From positions 1 through 5,219 of the forward strand of contig JAODLU010000113.1 in assembly GCA_025464125.1 (NCBI GenBank): a stretch of DNA of 5,219 nucleotides. Direction: 5' to 3'. A program made the translations under genes and the position numbers. Origin of the DNA: Microbacteriaceae bacterium. Its GTDB lineage: Bacteria > Actinomycetota > Actinomycetes > Actinomycetales > Microbacteriaceae. This document shows, in pieces, positions 1 through 5,219 of this stretch. Numbering within the stretch: position 1 is the first letter of the stretch; the number at the start of each line of letters is the position of its first letter. The notes under the pieces are model-generated. The model did not search any database, was not told the DNA's origin, and saw only the letters and a program-made list of their open reading frames with translations.

Positions 1-134
1 ACCAGTCGACCATGACCGATGAGCCATGGAACGACATCATGCGCGAGTGGCTCGCGCTCGGGGCATCCGAAGATGCGGCCGAGGGCGCCATGGCCTTCGT
101 GGAGAAGCGCGCCCCTGTGTGGAAGGCTCGCTAA
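1..134 (+). CDS. Crotonase (enoyl-CoA hydratase/isomerase) family protein, C-terminal fragment
   Basis: The reading frame is open from position 3 and ends at TAA 132-134; the gene begins outside the window. The 43 visible residues contain WNDIMREWLALGASEDAAEG followed by AMAFVEKRAPVWKAR. This matches the usual crotonase C-terminus, in which an acidic EDxxEG turn leads into a helix with F.EKR.P.W. That tail packs over the CoA site and takes part in trimer assembly in this family. The catalytic core is not visible, so hydratase, isomerase or another crotonase activity cannot be told apart. The gene converges on the alpha/beta hydrolase with 26 bases between stop codons. It is a second crotonase distinct from the one at 3145-3930, whose C-terminus lacks the KRAP.W tail. 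The family call is fairly sure; the specific reaction is unknown. Confidence 0.8.
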   Translation, partial: QSTMTDEPWNDIMREWLALGASEDAAEGAMAFVEKRAPVWKAR

Positions 135-152
135 GCCCAGTGCGGCTGGCCT
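134..152. terminator. Small hairpin between convergent genes, possible weak bidirectional terminator
   Basis: AGCCCAG (134-140) and CTGGCCT (146-152) pair over a 5-base loop with one C-C mismatch. The hairpin lies just after the stop of the crotonase fragment and 8 bases beyond the hydrolase stop on the other strand. No T-run follows on either strand. The position suits a shared terminator, but the stem is short and could be chance. Confidence 0.25.
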
Positions 153-160
153 GGCGTTCC

Positions 161-997
161 CTAGTCGGTGCGCCCGACGAAGCCTGAGGCCATGCGGTCG
201 ATGAGCTCGATGCTTTCGGCCGGGTGGTCGAGAATCACGTGGTGGTGTGCGCCAGGCACCTCGGCCAGCTCGACGAGGCTCGGCATGAACCCGGGGATCA
301 ATTCCAGCGCCCCGCCGCCGACTATGGCGCTTTCGCTGCCGTAGACGAACCCGATTGGCGCCGTCACGTTCGCGGCGAACTTCGGAACGCTGGCCATCAG
401 GAACCGGCCGAGCGCCTGCGGGTCGGACTTCCAGCTCCACTGGTCGCCGACCTGGGCGAGCACGTTGTCACGAATCGGCGCGATGGCTTCCTCAGCAACC
501 GGGGGCTGAGGGGGCAGCAGCTTGAAGCGGGCGCGCGCAGGCTCAGGATCGCTGAAGAACTTTCGGTCGGAGCCCAAAAATTTAGCTGCCATCTCGGCAT
601 CCTGTTCAGGTGTTCCGCTGTTCGTGTCGATCAACACGAGACCCGCGAAGGCGTCGGGGCGCATGCTCGCGGCGGCAAGCCCGATGCGGCCGCCCATGCT
701 GTGGCCGACGAAGACAGGATGCTCCGCGCCCACGGCGTCGATCACCGCGAGCACCTCTGCAGCCCACCGCTCCGGCGTGTAGTCGCTTCGCGTTGCGCGG
801 TGCCCGCTGTCGCCGTGGCCGCTGAGATCGATCACGATCAGCCTCCAGCGCGTTTCGAGGGCCGGAGCCACAAGATGCCACCACTGGTGGAAACCGCCGC
901 TGCCGTGCACGAGCACCATGTCTGGCCCCGTGCCGCTGACGCCATAAGCGATGGGCACCCCGTCGACGATCACGTTGGACGTGAACACTGCCTGCAT
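161..997 (-). CDS. Alpha/beta hydrolase fold protein
   Basis: A 278-residue protein of normal length for the single-domain alpha/beta hydrolase family, with no signal peptide or membrane segment, so cytoplasmic. In order it shows an HGSGG oxyanion-hole loop (residues 31-35), the strand and turn [10 protein letters not shown] (56-65), the nucleophile elbow GHSMGG with Ser100 (98-103), a cap region at about 130-205 rich in charged residues and proline, and [12 protein letters not shown] (248-259), where His252 is the likely catalytic histidine. The usual acid motif GxxD after strand 7 reads YGSES (219-223), so the canonical Asp is absent; Glu222, or Asp124 after strand 6 (LVLIDTN), may replace it. 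An ATG ten codons upstream (1027) is in frame, but the ATG at 997 has a near-ideal Shine-Dalgarno and clears the upstream hairpin. The gene follows etfA in the same direction, separated by that hairpin. Substrate unknown; ester, lactone, epoxide or C-C hydrolysis are all possible. Confidence 0.88.
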   Translation of the reverse strand: MQAVFTSNVIVDGVPIAYGVSGTGPDMVLVHGSGGFHQWWHLVAPALETRWRLIVIDLSGHGDSGHRATRSDYTPERWAAEVLAVIDAVGAEHPVFVGHSMGGRIGLAAASMRPDAFAGLVLIDTNSGTPEQDAEMAAKFLGSDRKFFSDPEPARARFKLLPPQPPVAEEAIAPIRDNVLAQVGDQWSWKSDPQALGRFLMASVPKFAANVTAPIGFVYGSESAIVGGGALELIPGFMPSLVELAEVPGAHHHVILDHPAESIELIDRMASGFVGRTD

Positions 998-1001
998 ATC
1001 T

Positions 1002-1010
1002 GGTTCCTCC
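1002..1010 (-). promoter_or_regulatory. Ribosome binding site that fixes the hydrolase start at 997
   Basis: On the minus strand GGAGGAACC spans 1010-1002, and its GGAGGA core ends 7 bases before the ATG at 997-995. The alternative ATG at 1027-1025 has no purine-rich site before it and sits against the foot of the 1031-1063 hairpin. The shorter form of the protein is therefore preferred. Confidence 0.8.
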
Positions 1011-1030
1011 GGCTGTGTGGCGCACATGAC

Positions 1031-1063
1031 GACGCCCGACCGAACTGGGTCCGGCCGGGCGTC
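1031..1063 (-). terminator. Intrinsic-type terminator hairpin after etfA
   Basis: The arms 1031-1042 and 1052-1063 form a 12-bp GC-rich stem around a 9-base loop, starting 12 bases past the etfA stop. Read as minus-strand RNA all twelve positions pair, including one G-U wobble. Read as plus-strand RNA the same position is an A-C mismatch, so the structure favours minus-strand use. No U-run follows, which is common for actinobacterial terminators. It should reduce or block read-through from etfBA into the hydrolase gene, although partial read-through cannot be excluded. Confidence 0.7.
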
Positions 1064-1075
1064 ACCACACGGGTG

Positions 1076-2050
1076 TTACTTGTTCGCGCGTGCTTCGATG
1101 GCTTCGATCAGCTGCGGCACGACGGTGAAGACGTCGCCGACGATTCCGAAGTCTGCGATCTCGAAGATCGGGGCTTCTGCATCTTTGTTGATGGCCACGA
1201 TCGTCTTGGCTGTCTGCATACCTGCTCGGTGCTGGATGGCGCCCGAGATGCCAAGGGCGATGTACAGCTGCGGCGCGACAGTGATTCCGGTCTGGCCAAC
1301 CTGGTAGGAGTAGGGCACGAAGCCGGCGTCGACAGCCGCGCGCGAGGCACCGACAGCTGCACCGAGTGAGTCGGCGAGCTGCTCGACGAGCACGAACTTC
1401 TCCTGCGACTGCAGGCCGCGTCCGCCCGAGACCACCTTGACGGCACCGCGGAGCTCCGGGCGCCCACCGATCGACTTCGACTCTTCGATGGAATCGATGG
1501 TCGCCGAGGTGGCGGCGTCTACGGTGACGGGATTCGTCGTGACGCTTGCGGTGACGGCATCCGCCCGCGCTTCGATCGCGCCCTGGCGAATGGTGGCGAC
1601 GAGCGTGCCGCCCTCGACAGTTGACTCGACCTGGTACGCGCCGCCGAAGACCGAGTGGATGGCGACGATCTTGTCACCGTCGAGCGTGAAGTCGACCGCG
1701 TCGACCGCGAGGCCGGTCTCGAGACGCACGGCGAGGCGTGCTGCCACGTCGCGGCTCTCGATGGAGTTGGACAGCAGGATGGCCGCTGGCTCGAGCGCTG
1801 CAGCGGCTGCGACGAGCGCCTCGAGCTGCGGTCCGCCGAGAAGGCTGTTCGCCTGGTCGGTTTCGGCGACGAAGACCTGTGCGGCTCCGAGGGCGCCGAG
1901 GTCGGCGGCGATGGCAGCACCCGCACCGGGTGCGACGGCGATGACGGCGACCGCGGTGCCCAGCTGGGCTGCGGCACCGAGCAGGCCGGCGGCGGTGTTG
2001 CGCACCTCGCCGGTGCTTGAAACCTCTATGAGGGCGAGGATGTTCGACAT
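1076..2050 (-). CDS. etfA: Electron transfer flavoprotein alpha subunit (FixB/EtfA)
   Basis: A 324-residue protein of typical EtfA length. EtfA and EtfB form a soluble heterodimer that takes electrons from acyl-CoA dehydrogenases onto FAD and delivers them to a membrane ETF dehydrogenase. The N-terminal half ([10 protein letters not shown] onward, to about 190) is the Rossmann-like domain I. The C-terminal FAD domain carries the conserved set: VVSGGRGL (206-213), [11 protein letters not shown] (233-243), YQVGQTG (249-255), the EtfA signature [16 protein letters not shown] (262-277), INKD (287-290) and ADFGIVGD (299-306). All FAD-contact motifs are intact, so the protein should be functional. 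An in-frame extension up to 2122 exists, but that stretch overlaps etfB and has no ribosome site; the ATG at 2050 has AAGGGAG before it and matches the family N-terminus. It is cotranscribed with etfB, with 13 bases between the etfB stop and this start. Confidence 0.96.
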   Translation of the reverse strand: MSNILALIEVSSTGEVRNTAAGLLGAAAQLGTAVAVIAVAPGAGAAIAADLGALGAAQVFVAETDQANSLLGGPQLEALVAAAAALEPAAILLSNSIESRDVAARLAVRLETGLAVDAVDFTLDGDKIVAIHSVFGGAYQVESTVEGGTLVATIRQGAIEARADAVTASVTTNPVTVDAATSATIDSIEESKSIGGRPELRGAVKVVSGGRGLQSQEKFVLVEQLADSLGAAVGASRAAVDAGFVPYSYQVGQTGITVAPQLYIALGISGAIQHRAGMQTAKTIVAINKDAEAPIFEIADFGIVGDVFTVVPQLIEAIEARANK

Positions 2051-2058
2051 TGTGATAT

Positions 2059-2065
2059 CTCCCTT
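2059..2065 (-). promoter_or_regulatory. etfA ribosome binding site overlapping the etfB stop codon
   Basis: AAGGGAG on the minus strand (2065-2059) lies 8 bases before the etfA ATG, and its first two bases are the last two of the etfB TAA (2066-2064). Ribosomes ending etfB would be placed directly on the etfA start region, which suggests coupled translation and equal production of the two subunits. The site also decides the etfA start against the longer in-frame extension. Confidence 0.75.
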
Positions 2066-2831
2066 AGAGCAGACGGTTGGATGCGAGGAAATCGGCGAGC
2101 TCGACGCCCGCGTTTCCTTCATCGACGATTTTGGTGCCGGCGGCGCGCGCTGCGCGGGCGACAGTGGTGAGCACGACGGACCTGCCGCCGGCCAGTTCGA
2201 GCCCGAGGTCGCCGACCGTGATGGTCTCGAGGGGCTTCTTCTTCGCAGACATGATGCCCTTGAAGTTCGGGAAGCGCGGCTCGGCCGAAGCCTCGGTCAC
2301 TGAGATGACGGCGGGAAGTGCCGCATGAATTTCGAGCGTGCCGTTCTCTGTTCCGCGCTGGCCCTTGACCGAGTCCGACGTGATGTCGATCGTGTTGAGG
2401 AACGTGAGGTGGGGCACTCCAAGGCGCTCGGCCACGGCCGCCGCGATGACTCCGCCCCGGCCATCCGTCGCCTCGTTGCCGGCAACGACCAGGTCGTAGC
2501 CCGCGCGGGTGATGGCTGAACCGAGCACTGCGGAGGTCCAGTTCACGTCTGCACCCACGAGCTGCTCGTCGAGCACGTGCACCGCCGAGTCGGCGCCCAT
2601 GGCGAGGCCCTTACGCAGCACGTCGGTTGCTGAAGCCGGGCCCATGGTCATGACTACGACCTCGGCGTCTTTGTTACCGTCTTTGTAACTGAGAGCGACC
2701 TCGATGGCGCGCTCGTCGATCTCATCGATGACCAGCTCGCTCGCGCCGCGGTCCTGCCAGCCGGTGGTGGTGTCGAGCTTGCGGTCGCCCCAGGTGTCTG
2801 GCACCTGCTTTACGAGCACGATGATCTTCAT
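2064..2831 (-). CDS. etfB: Electron transfer flavoprotein beta subunit (FixA/EtfB)
   Basis: A 255-residue protein, slightly shorter than many EtfB (about 260). It binds AMP in ordinary ETFs and forms the domain that docks onto acyl-CoA dehydrogenases. Visible motifs are [14 protein letters not shown] (1-14), [12 protein letters not shown] (36-47), [19 protein letters not shown] (63-81), the nucleotide loop [11 protein letters not shown] (117-127), [19 protein letters not shown] (155-173) with the conserved VISVTE (175-180), and [17 protein letters not shown] (184-200). The GNE.TDG loop and the FKGIM.AKKK segment closely resemble mycobacterial FixA as recalled, supporting an actinobacterial origin. 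The start is clear: AAGGAG at 2843-2838 sits 6 bases before the ATG. It is the first gene of the etfB-etfA unit and is divergent from the crotonase at 3145. Whether it serves ordinary or bifurcating electron transfer cannot be settled by eye, but its neighbours favour ordinary beta-oxidation. Confidence 0.96.
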   Translation of the reverse strand: MKIIVLVKQVPDTWGDRKLDTTTGWQDRGASELVIDEIDERAIEVALSYKDGNKDAEVVVMTMGPASATDVLRKGLAMGADSAVHVLDEQLVGADVNWTSAVLGSAITRAGYDLVVAGNEATDGRGGVIAAAVAERLGVPHLTFLNTIDITSDSVKGQRGTENGTLEIHAALPAVISVTEASAEPRFPNFKGIMSAKKKPLETITVGDLGLELAGGRSVVLTTVARAARAAGTKIVDEGNAGVELADFLASNRLL

Positions 2832-2872
2832 TGATTACTCCTTCATTACGTCCGTGTCTCGCACGGCGCGGT

Positions 2873-2938
2873 TCATGGGGCGGCATACCGCATAACGGCG
2901 CCTGCCATACACTCCTGCTTACCATCACGGGGCGGCAT
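2873..2938. repeat. Imperfect 14-base direct repeat in the etfB leader
   Basis: TCAYGGGGCGGCAT occurs at 2873-2886 (Y=T) and 2925-2938 (Y=C), 52 bases apart. The ten bases GGGGCGGCAT are identical in both copies, and sequence between the copies shows no further similarity. On the minus strand they read as ATGCCGCCCC. They could be paired protein sites or a remnant duplication; no function is known to me. Confidence 0.5.
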
Positions 2939-2954
2939 CCGCACATCCGTGCGG
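2939..2954. other. Short perfect hairpin in the etfB leader
   Basis: CCGCAC (2939-2944) and GTGCGG (2949-2954) form a 6-bp stem with a 4-base ATCC loop. It directly follows the second copy of the 14-base repeat. TTTT follows four bases later on the plus strand, but no plus-strand gene lies upstream to terminate. It may be a small leader structure of etfB, a binding site, or chance in GC-rich DNA. Confidence 0.3.
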
Positions 2955-3039
2955 CGAGTTTTCAGCCTCGTGGGGCCTGCAGTTCTGCCATCTGGCCGTC
3001 ACTCGGCCACATCGCTCCAGCGAACTTTACCCGCCCAAG

Positions 3040-3100
3040 CGCCAATCGTGTGTATCAGTAAGCTATTTGTTACTGGGGTAGCGTGATATTTCGCCAATCG
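3040..3100. repeat. 9-base direct repeat flanking the divergent-promoter palindrome
   Basis: CGCCAATCG is present at 3040-3048 and 3092-3100 in the same orientation, 52 bases apart, which is about five helical turns. The palindrome 3056-3075 lies between the copies. This layout could let a protein bind the same face of the DNA on both sides of the promoter. It could also be coincidence. Confidence 0.4.
3056..3075. promoter_or_regulatory. Candidate operator, palindrome CAGTAA-N8-TTACTG
   Basis: A perfect 6+6 inverted repeat with an 8-base spacer, 20 bases in all, lies in the AT-rich part of the divergent intergenic region. It ends 69 bases before the crotonase start and lies 224 bases from the etfB start. 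Length and symmetry are those of sites bound by dimeric helix-turn-helix repressors such as TetR or GntR proteins, which commonly control acyl-CoA catabolism. One site here could govern both directions. No regulator gene is in the window, so the protein is unknown. Confidence 0.5.
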
Positions 3101-3144
3101 ACGTGCGTCGGCGGTGTCCACCAACCAGTTCGCGCAGGAGTGTC

Positions 3145-3930
3145 ATGAGTACCGAGACAGCCACCAAATCCGAGACAGTCCTGCTGCGCCGCGAGGGCGC
3201 GATCGCCTGGATTACCCTCAACCGACCAGACTCTGCCAACGCGATCAACGCGGAGATGGTGGATGCGCTTCGCGAGATCGCACTCGACCTCGTCGCTGAC
3301 GACGGCTGCTCGGTAGTAGTGTTCCAGGCCGCCGGCCGACTCTTCTGTGGCGGCGGTGACGTCGCGGCCGTGCACGGCGCGGCGGATCCGGCTGGTTACC
3401 TCGCACATCTCGCGCTGACCCTGCACGACGCCGTGGAGGCCTTCCACAACTCGAACATCGTTGTTGTCGCAGCAGTGCAGGGCACTGCGGCCGTCGGCGG
3501 TTTTTCGCTCGTGTTGAACGCCGATCTCGTGATCGCCAGCGAGAAGGCCAAGTTCGTCGCGGCATACACCGGGATCGGTTTCTCGCCGGACACTGGCATG
3601 TCATATCTTCTTCCGCGCGTTATCGGCCCGCGCCGTGCGAATGAGATGTTCTACCTCGGCAAGGTCGTCGATGCTGCGACCGCACTCGACTGGGGCATCG
3701 CCAATGAGGTTGTCGCCGAGGACGCGCTCGTCGGAAGAGTCGCGGAGATCGCCGCGGCTCTCGCGGCCGGCCCGACCCCAGCGCTCGCCCAGACCAAGAG
3801 GCTGATGCGCGAGGGATCAGAGCGTGGCTACCACGAGCACCTCGCAGATGAGGCGAAGACGATCGTGGAGATGATGAAGACGCCGGAGTCGCAGCAGCTG
3901 CTCGGAGCCTTCGCGAATAAGGGCAAGTAG
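3145..3930 (+). CDS. Crotonase-family enoyl-CoA hydratase/isomerase, PaaG-like active site
   Basis: A 261-residue protein of normal crotonase length. Seen in order: ITLNRPDSANAIN (23-35), the first oxyanion-hole segment RLFCGGGD (65-72), the second segment VQGTAAVGG (111-119), and IGFSPDTGMSYLLPRVIG (144-161). Compared with rat mitochondrial enoyl-CoA hydratase, the two catalytic glutamates (Glu144, Glu164) align with Ser121 and Tyr141. Asp149 lies where PaaG-type isomerases, and 4-chlorobenzoyl-CoA dehalogenase, have their catalytic aspartate. A double-bond isomerase or another crotonase reaction is therefore more likely than simple hydration. The ATG at 3145 follows AGGAG (3136-3140) by 4 bases; the frame runs up to a GTG at 3103 without a ribosome site. 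The C-terminal third (about 205-255) is the helical trimerisation part. It is divergent from etfB and followed by a thiolase after 85 bases, consistent with a beta-oxidation set. Confidence 0.92.
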   Translation: MSTETATKSETVLLRREGAIAWITLNRPDSANAINAEMVDALREIALDLVADDGCSVVVFQAAGRLFCGGGDVAAVHGAADPAGYLAHLALTLHDAVEAFHNSNIVVVAAVQGTAAVGGFSLVLNADLVIASEKAKFVAAYTGIGFSPDTGMSYLLPRVIGPRRANEMFYLGKVVDAATALDWGIANEVVAEDALVGRVAEIAAALAAGPTPALAQTKRLMREGSERGYHEHLADEAKTIVEMMKTPESQQLLGAFANKGK

Positions 3931-3938
3931 CACTGTAA

Positions 3939-3970
3939 GACAGTACGTTGTAGCCGCCCAGCGTACTGTC
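3939..3970. promoter_or_regulatory. Inverted repeat upstream of the thiolase, candidate operator (or crotonase terminator)
   Basis: GACAGTACG (3939-3947) and CGTACTGTC (3962-3970) are perfect inverted copies with a 14-base spacer. The pentamer ACTGT or its complement ACAGT occurs four times nearby: 3932-3936, 3940-3944, 3965-3969 and 3980-3984. The right arm lies where a -35 element would be for the -10 at 3987. No T-run follows (the plus strand reads GGGCGAAAAAC), so a classical terminator is less likely, although the RNA could fold into a 10-pair stem eight bases past the crotonase stop. Confidence 0.5.
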
Positions 3971-3992
3971 GGGCGAAAAACTGTCCTAGAAT
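3964..3992 (+). promoter_or_regulatory. Candidate thiolase promoter
   Basis: TAGAAT at 3987-3992 matches the sigma-70 type -10 consensus at five of six bases. The position 17 bases upstream (3964-3969, TACTGT) is a poor -35 match and overlaps the right arm of the inverted repeat. A weak -35 under an operator would suit a repressed or activator-dependent promoter. The thiolase ATG follows 23 bases after the -10, implying a short leader with the ribosome site at 4005-4009. Confidence 0.45.
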
Positions 3993-4015
3993 TGAGCAGG
4001 AATTAGGAGATCACC

Positions 4016-5209
4016 ATGCCCACTGCTGTCATCGTCGACGTCATCCGCACCGCCTCAGGCAAGGGAAAGCCGGGGGGCTCCCTCTCGGGAATCCACCCGA
4101 CAGACCTGATGGGCCACGTGCTGGCATCCATACTCGAGCGCAACGGGCTCGACTCGACACAGATTGATGACGTGCTTCTCGGCTGCGTCAGCCAGGTCGG
4201 CGACCAAAGCACGAACGTTGCCCGCAATTCGGTGCTGGCCGCAGGGTTCGCCGAGACGGTGCCAGCAGTCACCATCGATCGCCAGTGCGGTTCAAGCCAG
4301 CAAGCCACGGCATTCGCAGCGCAGGGCGTAATCGCCGGTGCATACGACATCGTGATCGCCGGTGGTGTCGAACTGATGAGCCGCGTGCCCCTCGGCTCGG
4401 CTGCAGCAGGTGGAACTCCGAACGGGTCCCGCATCCACGCCCGTTACCCGGAGGGTCTCGTCAACCAGGGTGTCTCTGCAGAGCTCATCGCCGCCAAGTG
4501 GGGCTTCGACCGCGAGACCCTCGACGCATTCGCTGCCGAGTCGCACCGCCGTGCGGCTCAGGCAGGCTCCGATGGTTCATTCGCGAACGAGATCCTGCCG
4601 GTCGACGTGACGGCACAGGATGGCTCGGTCGCAAGCTTCACGACTGATGAGACAGTCCGCGCATCCACGACCGCGGAAGGCCTCGCTGGCCTCAAGCCCG
4701 CCTTCTACACCGACGAGTACGCCGCGCGGTTCCCACAGGTCGACTGGTCCATCACCCCGGGTAACTCGTCGCCACTGACCGACGGTGCGTCCGCCACCCT
4801 GATCATGAGCGAAGAGAAAGCGAAGGAACTCGGCCTCACCCCGCGTGCGCGCTTCCACAGCTTCGCAGTGGTCGGCGATGACCCGCTGTACATGCTCACC
4901 GGCCCGATTCCCGCGACCCACCGCATCCTGCAGCGCTCGGGCCTGTCGTTCTCCGACCTCGACGTCTACGAGGTGAACGAGGCCTTTGCTTCGGTGCCGC
5001 TCGCCTGGGCCCACGAGTTCGACGCCGACCCGGCGAAGCTCAACCCGCGCGGTGGCGCGATCGCCCTGGGGCATGCGCTCGGGTCATCTGGCACCCGCCT
5101 TCTCGGCACCATGCTGAACTACCTCGAGGCAACCGGCGGCCGCTACGGCCTGCAGACGATGTGCGAGGGCGGCGGCATGGCCAACGCCACCATCATCGAG
5201 CGGCTGTAG
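4016..5209 (+). CDS. Thiolase family protein (acetyl-CoA C-acyltransferase)
   Basis: A complete 397-residue thiolase, the usual length for type I/II enzymes. It would cleave a 3-ketoacyl-CoA with CoA to acetyl-CoA and a shortened acyl-CoA, or run in reverse on acetyl-CoA. All catalytic parts are present: Cys91 in DRQCGSSQQA (88-97), the acylated nucleophile; NEAF (321-324) with Asn321; His353 in GGAIALGHALGSSGTR (346-361); and Cys383 in CEGGGMAN (383-390), the proton-shuttling cysteine. The N-terminus RTASGKGKPGGSLSGIHPTDL (11-31) resembles degradative FadA-type thiolases. No targeting or membrane sequence is visible. AGGAG at 4005-4009 lies 6 bases before the ATG, making the start secure. 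The gene sits 85 bases after the crotonase on the same strand but has its own candidate promoter. Its C-terminal codons end 10 bases before the window edge. Chain-length preference cannot be told from sequence by eye. Confidence 0.95.
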   Translation: MPTAVIVDVIRTASGKGKPGGSLSGIHPTDLMGHVLASILERNGLDSTQIDDVLLGCVSQVGDQSTNVARNSVLAAGFAETVPAVTIDRQCGSSQQATAFAAQGVIAGAYDIVIAGGVELMSRVPLGSAAAGGTPNGSRIHARYPEGLVNQGVSAELIAAKWGFDRETLDAFAAESHRRAAQAGSDGSFANEILPVDVTAQDGSVASFTTDETVRASTTAEGLAGLKPAFYTDEYAARFPQVDWSITPGNSSPLTDGASATLIMSEEKAKELGLTPRARFHSFAVVGDDPLYMLTGPIPATHRILQRSGLSFSDLDVYEVNEAFASVPLAWAHEFDADPAKLNPRGGAIALGHALGSSGTRLLGTMLNYLEATGGRYGLQTMCEGGGMANATIIERL

Positions 5210-5219
5210 GCCTGCTGGC

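Larger units (their letters stand above)
2832..3144. other. Divergent intergenic region between etfB and the crotonase gene
   Basis: These 313 bases contain no convincing gene. They must hold the promoters of the etfB-etfA unit (leftward) and of the crotonase (rightward). The most AT-rich patch is 3050-3092, which contains a perfect 6+6 palindrome. A 14-base imperfect repeat and a short hairpin lie nearer etfB, within what would be its leader. I could not place -10/-35 pairs with confidence on either strand; TAGCGT (3079-3084) and GATATT (3085-3090) are weak -10 candidates on the plus strand. Confidence 0.7.

Noticed and set aside
998..1027. Hydrolase start ten codons upstream at 1027
   Set aside because: No ribosome site lies before it, and the strong GGAGGA for the ATG at 997 falls inside this extension.
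224..1369. Open frame of 381 codons on the plus strand across the hydrolase and the end of etfA
   Set aside because: It is antisense to two genes with clear family motifs, crosses the boundary between them, has no ribosome site, and its protein is a Arg/His/Ala-rich mixture without recognisable domains. High GC makes such shadows common.
1437..2303. Open frame of 288 codons on the plus strand over etfA and etfB
   Set aside because: Its product is Ala/Ser/Arg-rich low-complexity sequence from the opposite strand of the etf genes, and it has no start signal.
2831..3061. Possible small plus-strand gene of 76 codons in the divergent intergenic region
   Set aside because: Its ATG at 2831 has no Shine-Dalgarno, the composition is not protein-like, and it lies over the etfB leader and the candidate operator.
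3103..3144. GTG start giving the crotonase 14 more residues
   Set aside because: No ribosome site precedes it, and the added VRRRCPPTSSRRSV is unlike crotonase N-termini, whereas the ATG at 3145 has AGGAG four bases before it.
3145..3930. Assignment of the crotonase as 4-chlorobenzoyl-CoA dehalogenase
   Set aside because: Only the Asp149 region resembles it. Tyr141 stands where the dehalogenase has its tryptophan, Glu98 appears to stand where it has its histidine, and no halobenzoate ligase or thioesterase of that pathway is seen.
4577..5074. Open frame of 165 codons on the minus strand inside the thiolase gene
   Set aside because: It is fully antisense to a thiolase with all catalytic motifs intact and has no family features.
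1..5219. Mobile element, CRISPR array, tRNA/rRNA or defence system
   Set aside because: No transposase or integrase motifs, terminal repeats, regularly spaced repeats or RNA-gene structures were found; every long coding region is an ordinary metabolic gene.

Overview
The window is high-GC DNA with actinobacterial features. It has strong AGGAG-type ribosome binding sites, a terminator-like hairpin without a T-run, and an electron-transfer flavoprotein pair in the etfB-etfA order with actinobacterial-type motifs. A member of the Actinomycetota is likely. A more specific guess such as Microbacteriaceae would rest only on general impression. The content is acyl-CoA catabolism: beta-oxidation of fatty acids or of a related CoA-activated ring or branched-chain compound.

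Layout from left to right. Positions 1-134 hold the last 43 codons of a plus-strand crotonase-family gene. It converges on a minus-strand block read from right to left: etfB (2831-2064), etfA (2050-1076), a terminator-like hairpin (1063-1031) and an alpha/beta hydrolase (997-161). A 313-bp divergent intergenic region (2832-3144) separates etfB from two plus-strand genes. These are a crotonase-family enzyme (3145-3930) and a thiolase (4016-5209), each with its own upstream palindromic element.

How the genes fit together: acyl-CoA dehydrogenases (not in the window) would pass electrons to the EtfAB heterodimer, which hands them to a membrane ETF dehydrogenase (also not here). The crotonase would hydrate or isomerise the enoyl-CoA, and the thiolase would cleave the 3-ketoacyl-CoA with free CoA. 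The hydrolase could act on a lactone, ester or thioester side product, but its substrate cannot be read from sequence.

No mobile element, CRISPR array, RNA gene or unknown multigene system was seen. The points most worth attention are the crotonase active site, which lacks both hydratase glutamates but has an aspartate at the PaaG-type position; two palindromic candidate operators sharing a CAGTA half-site, one in the divergent promoter region and one before the thiolase; and a hydrolase without the usual acid residue. All identifications come from reading motifs by eye and recalling family sequences; no database search was run.
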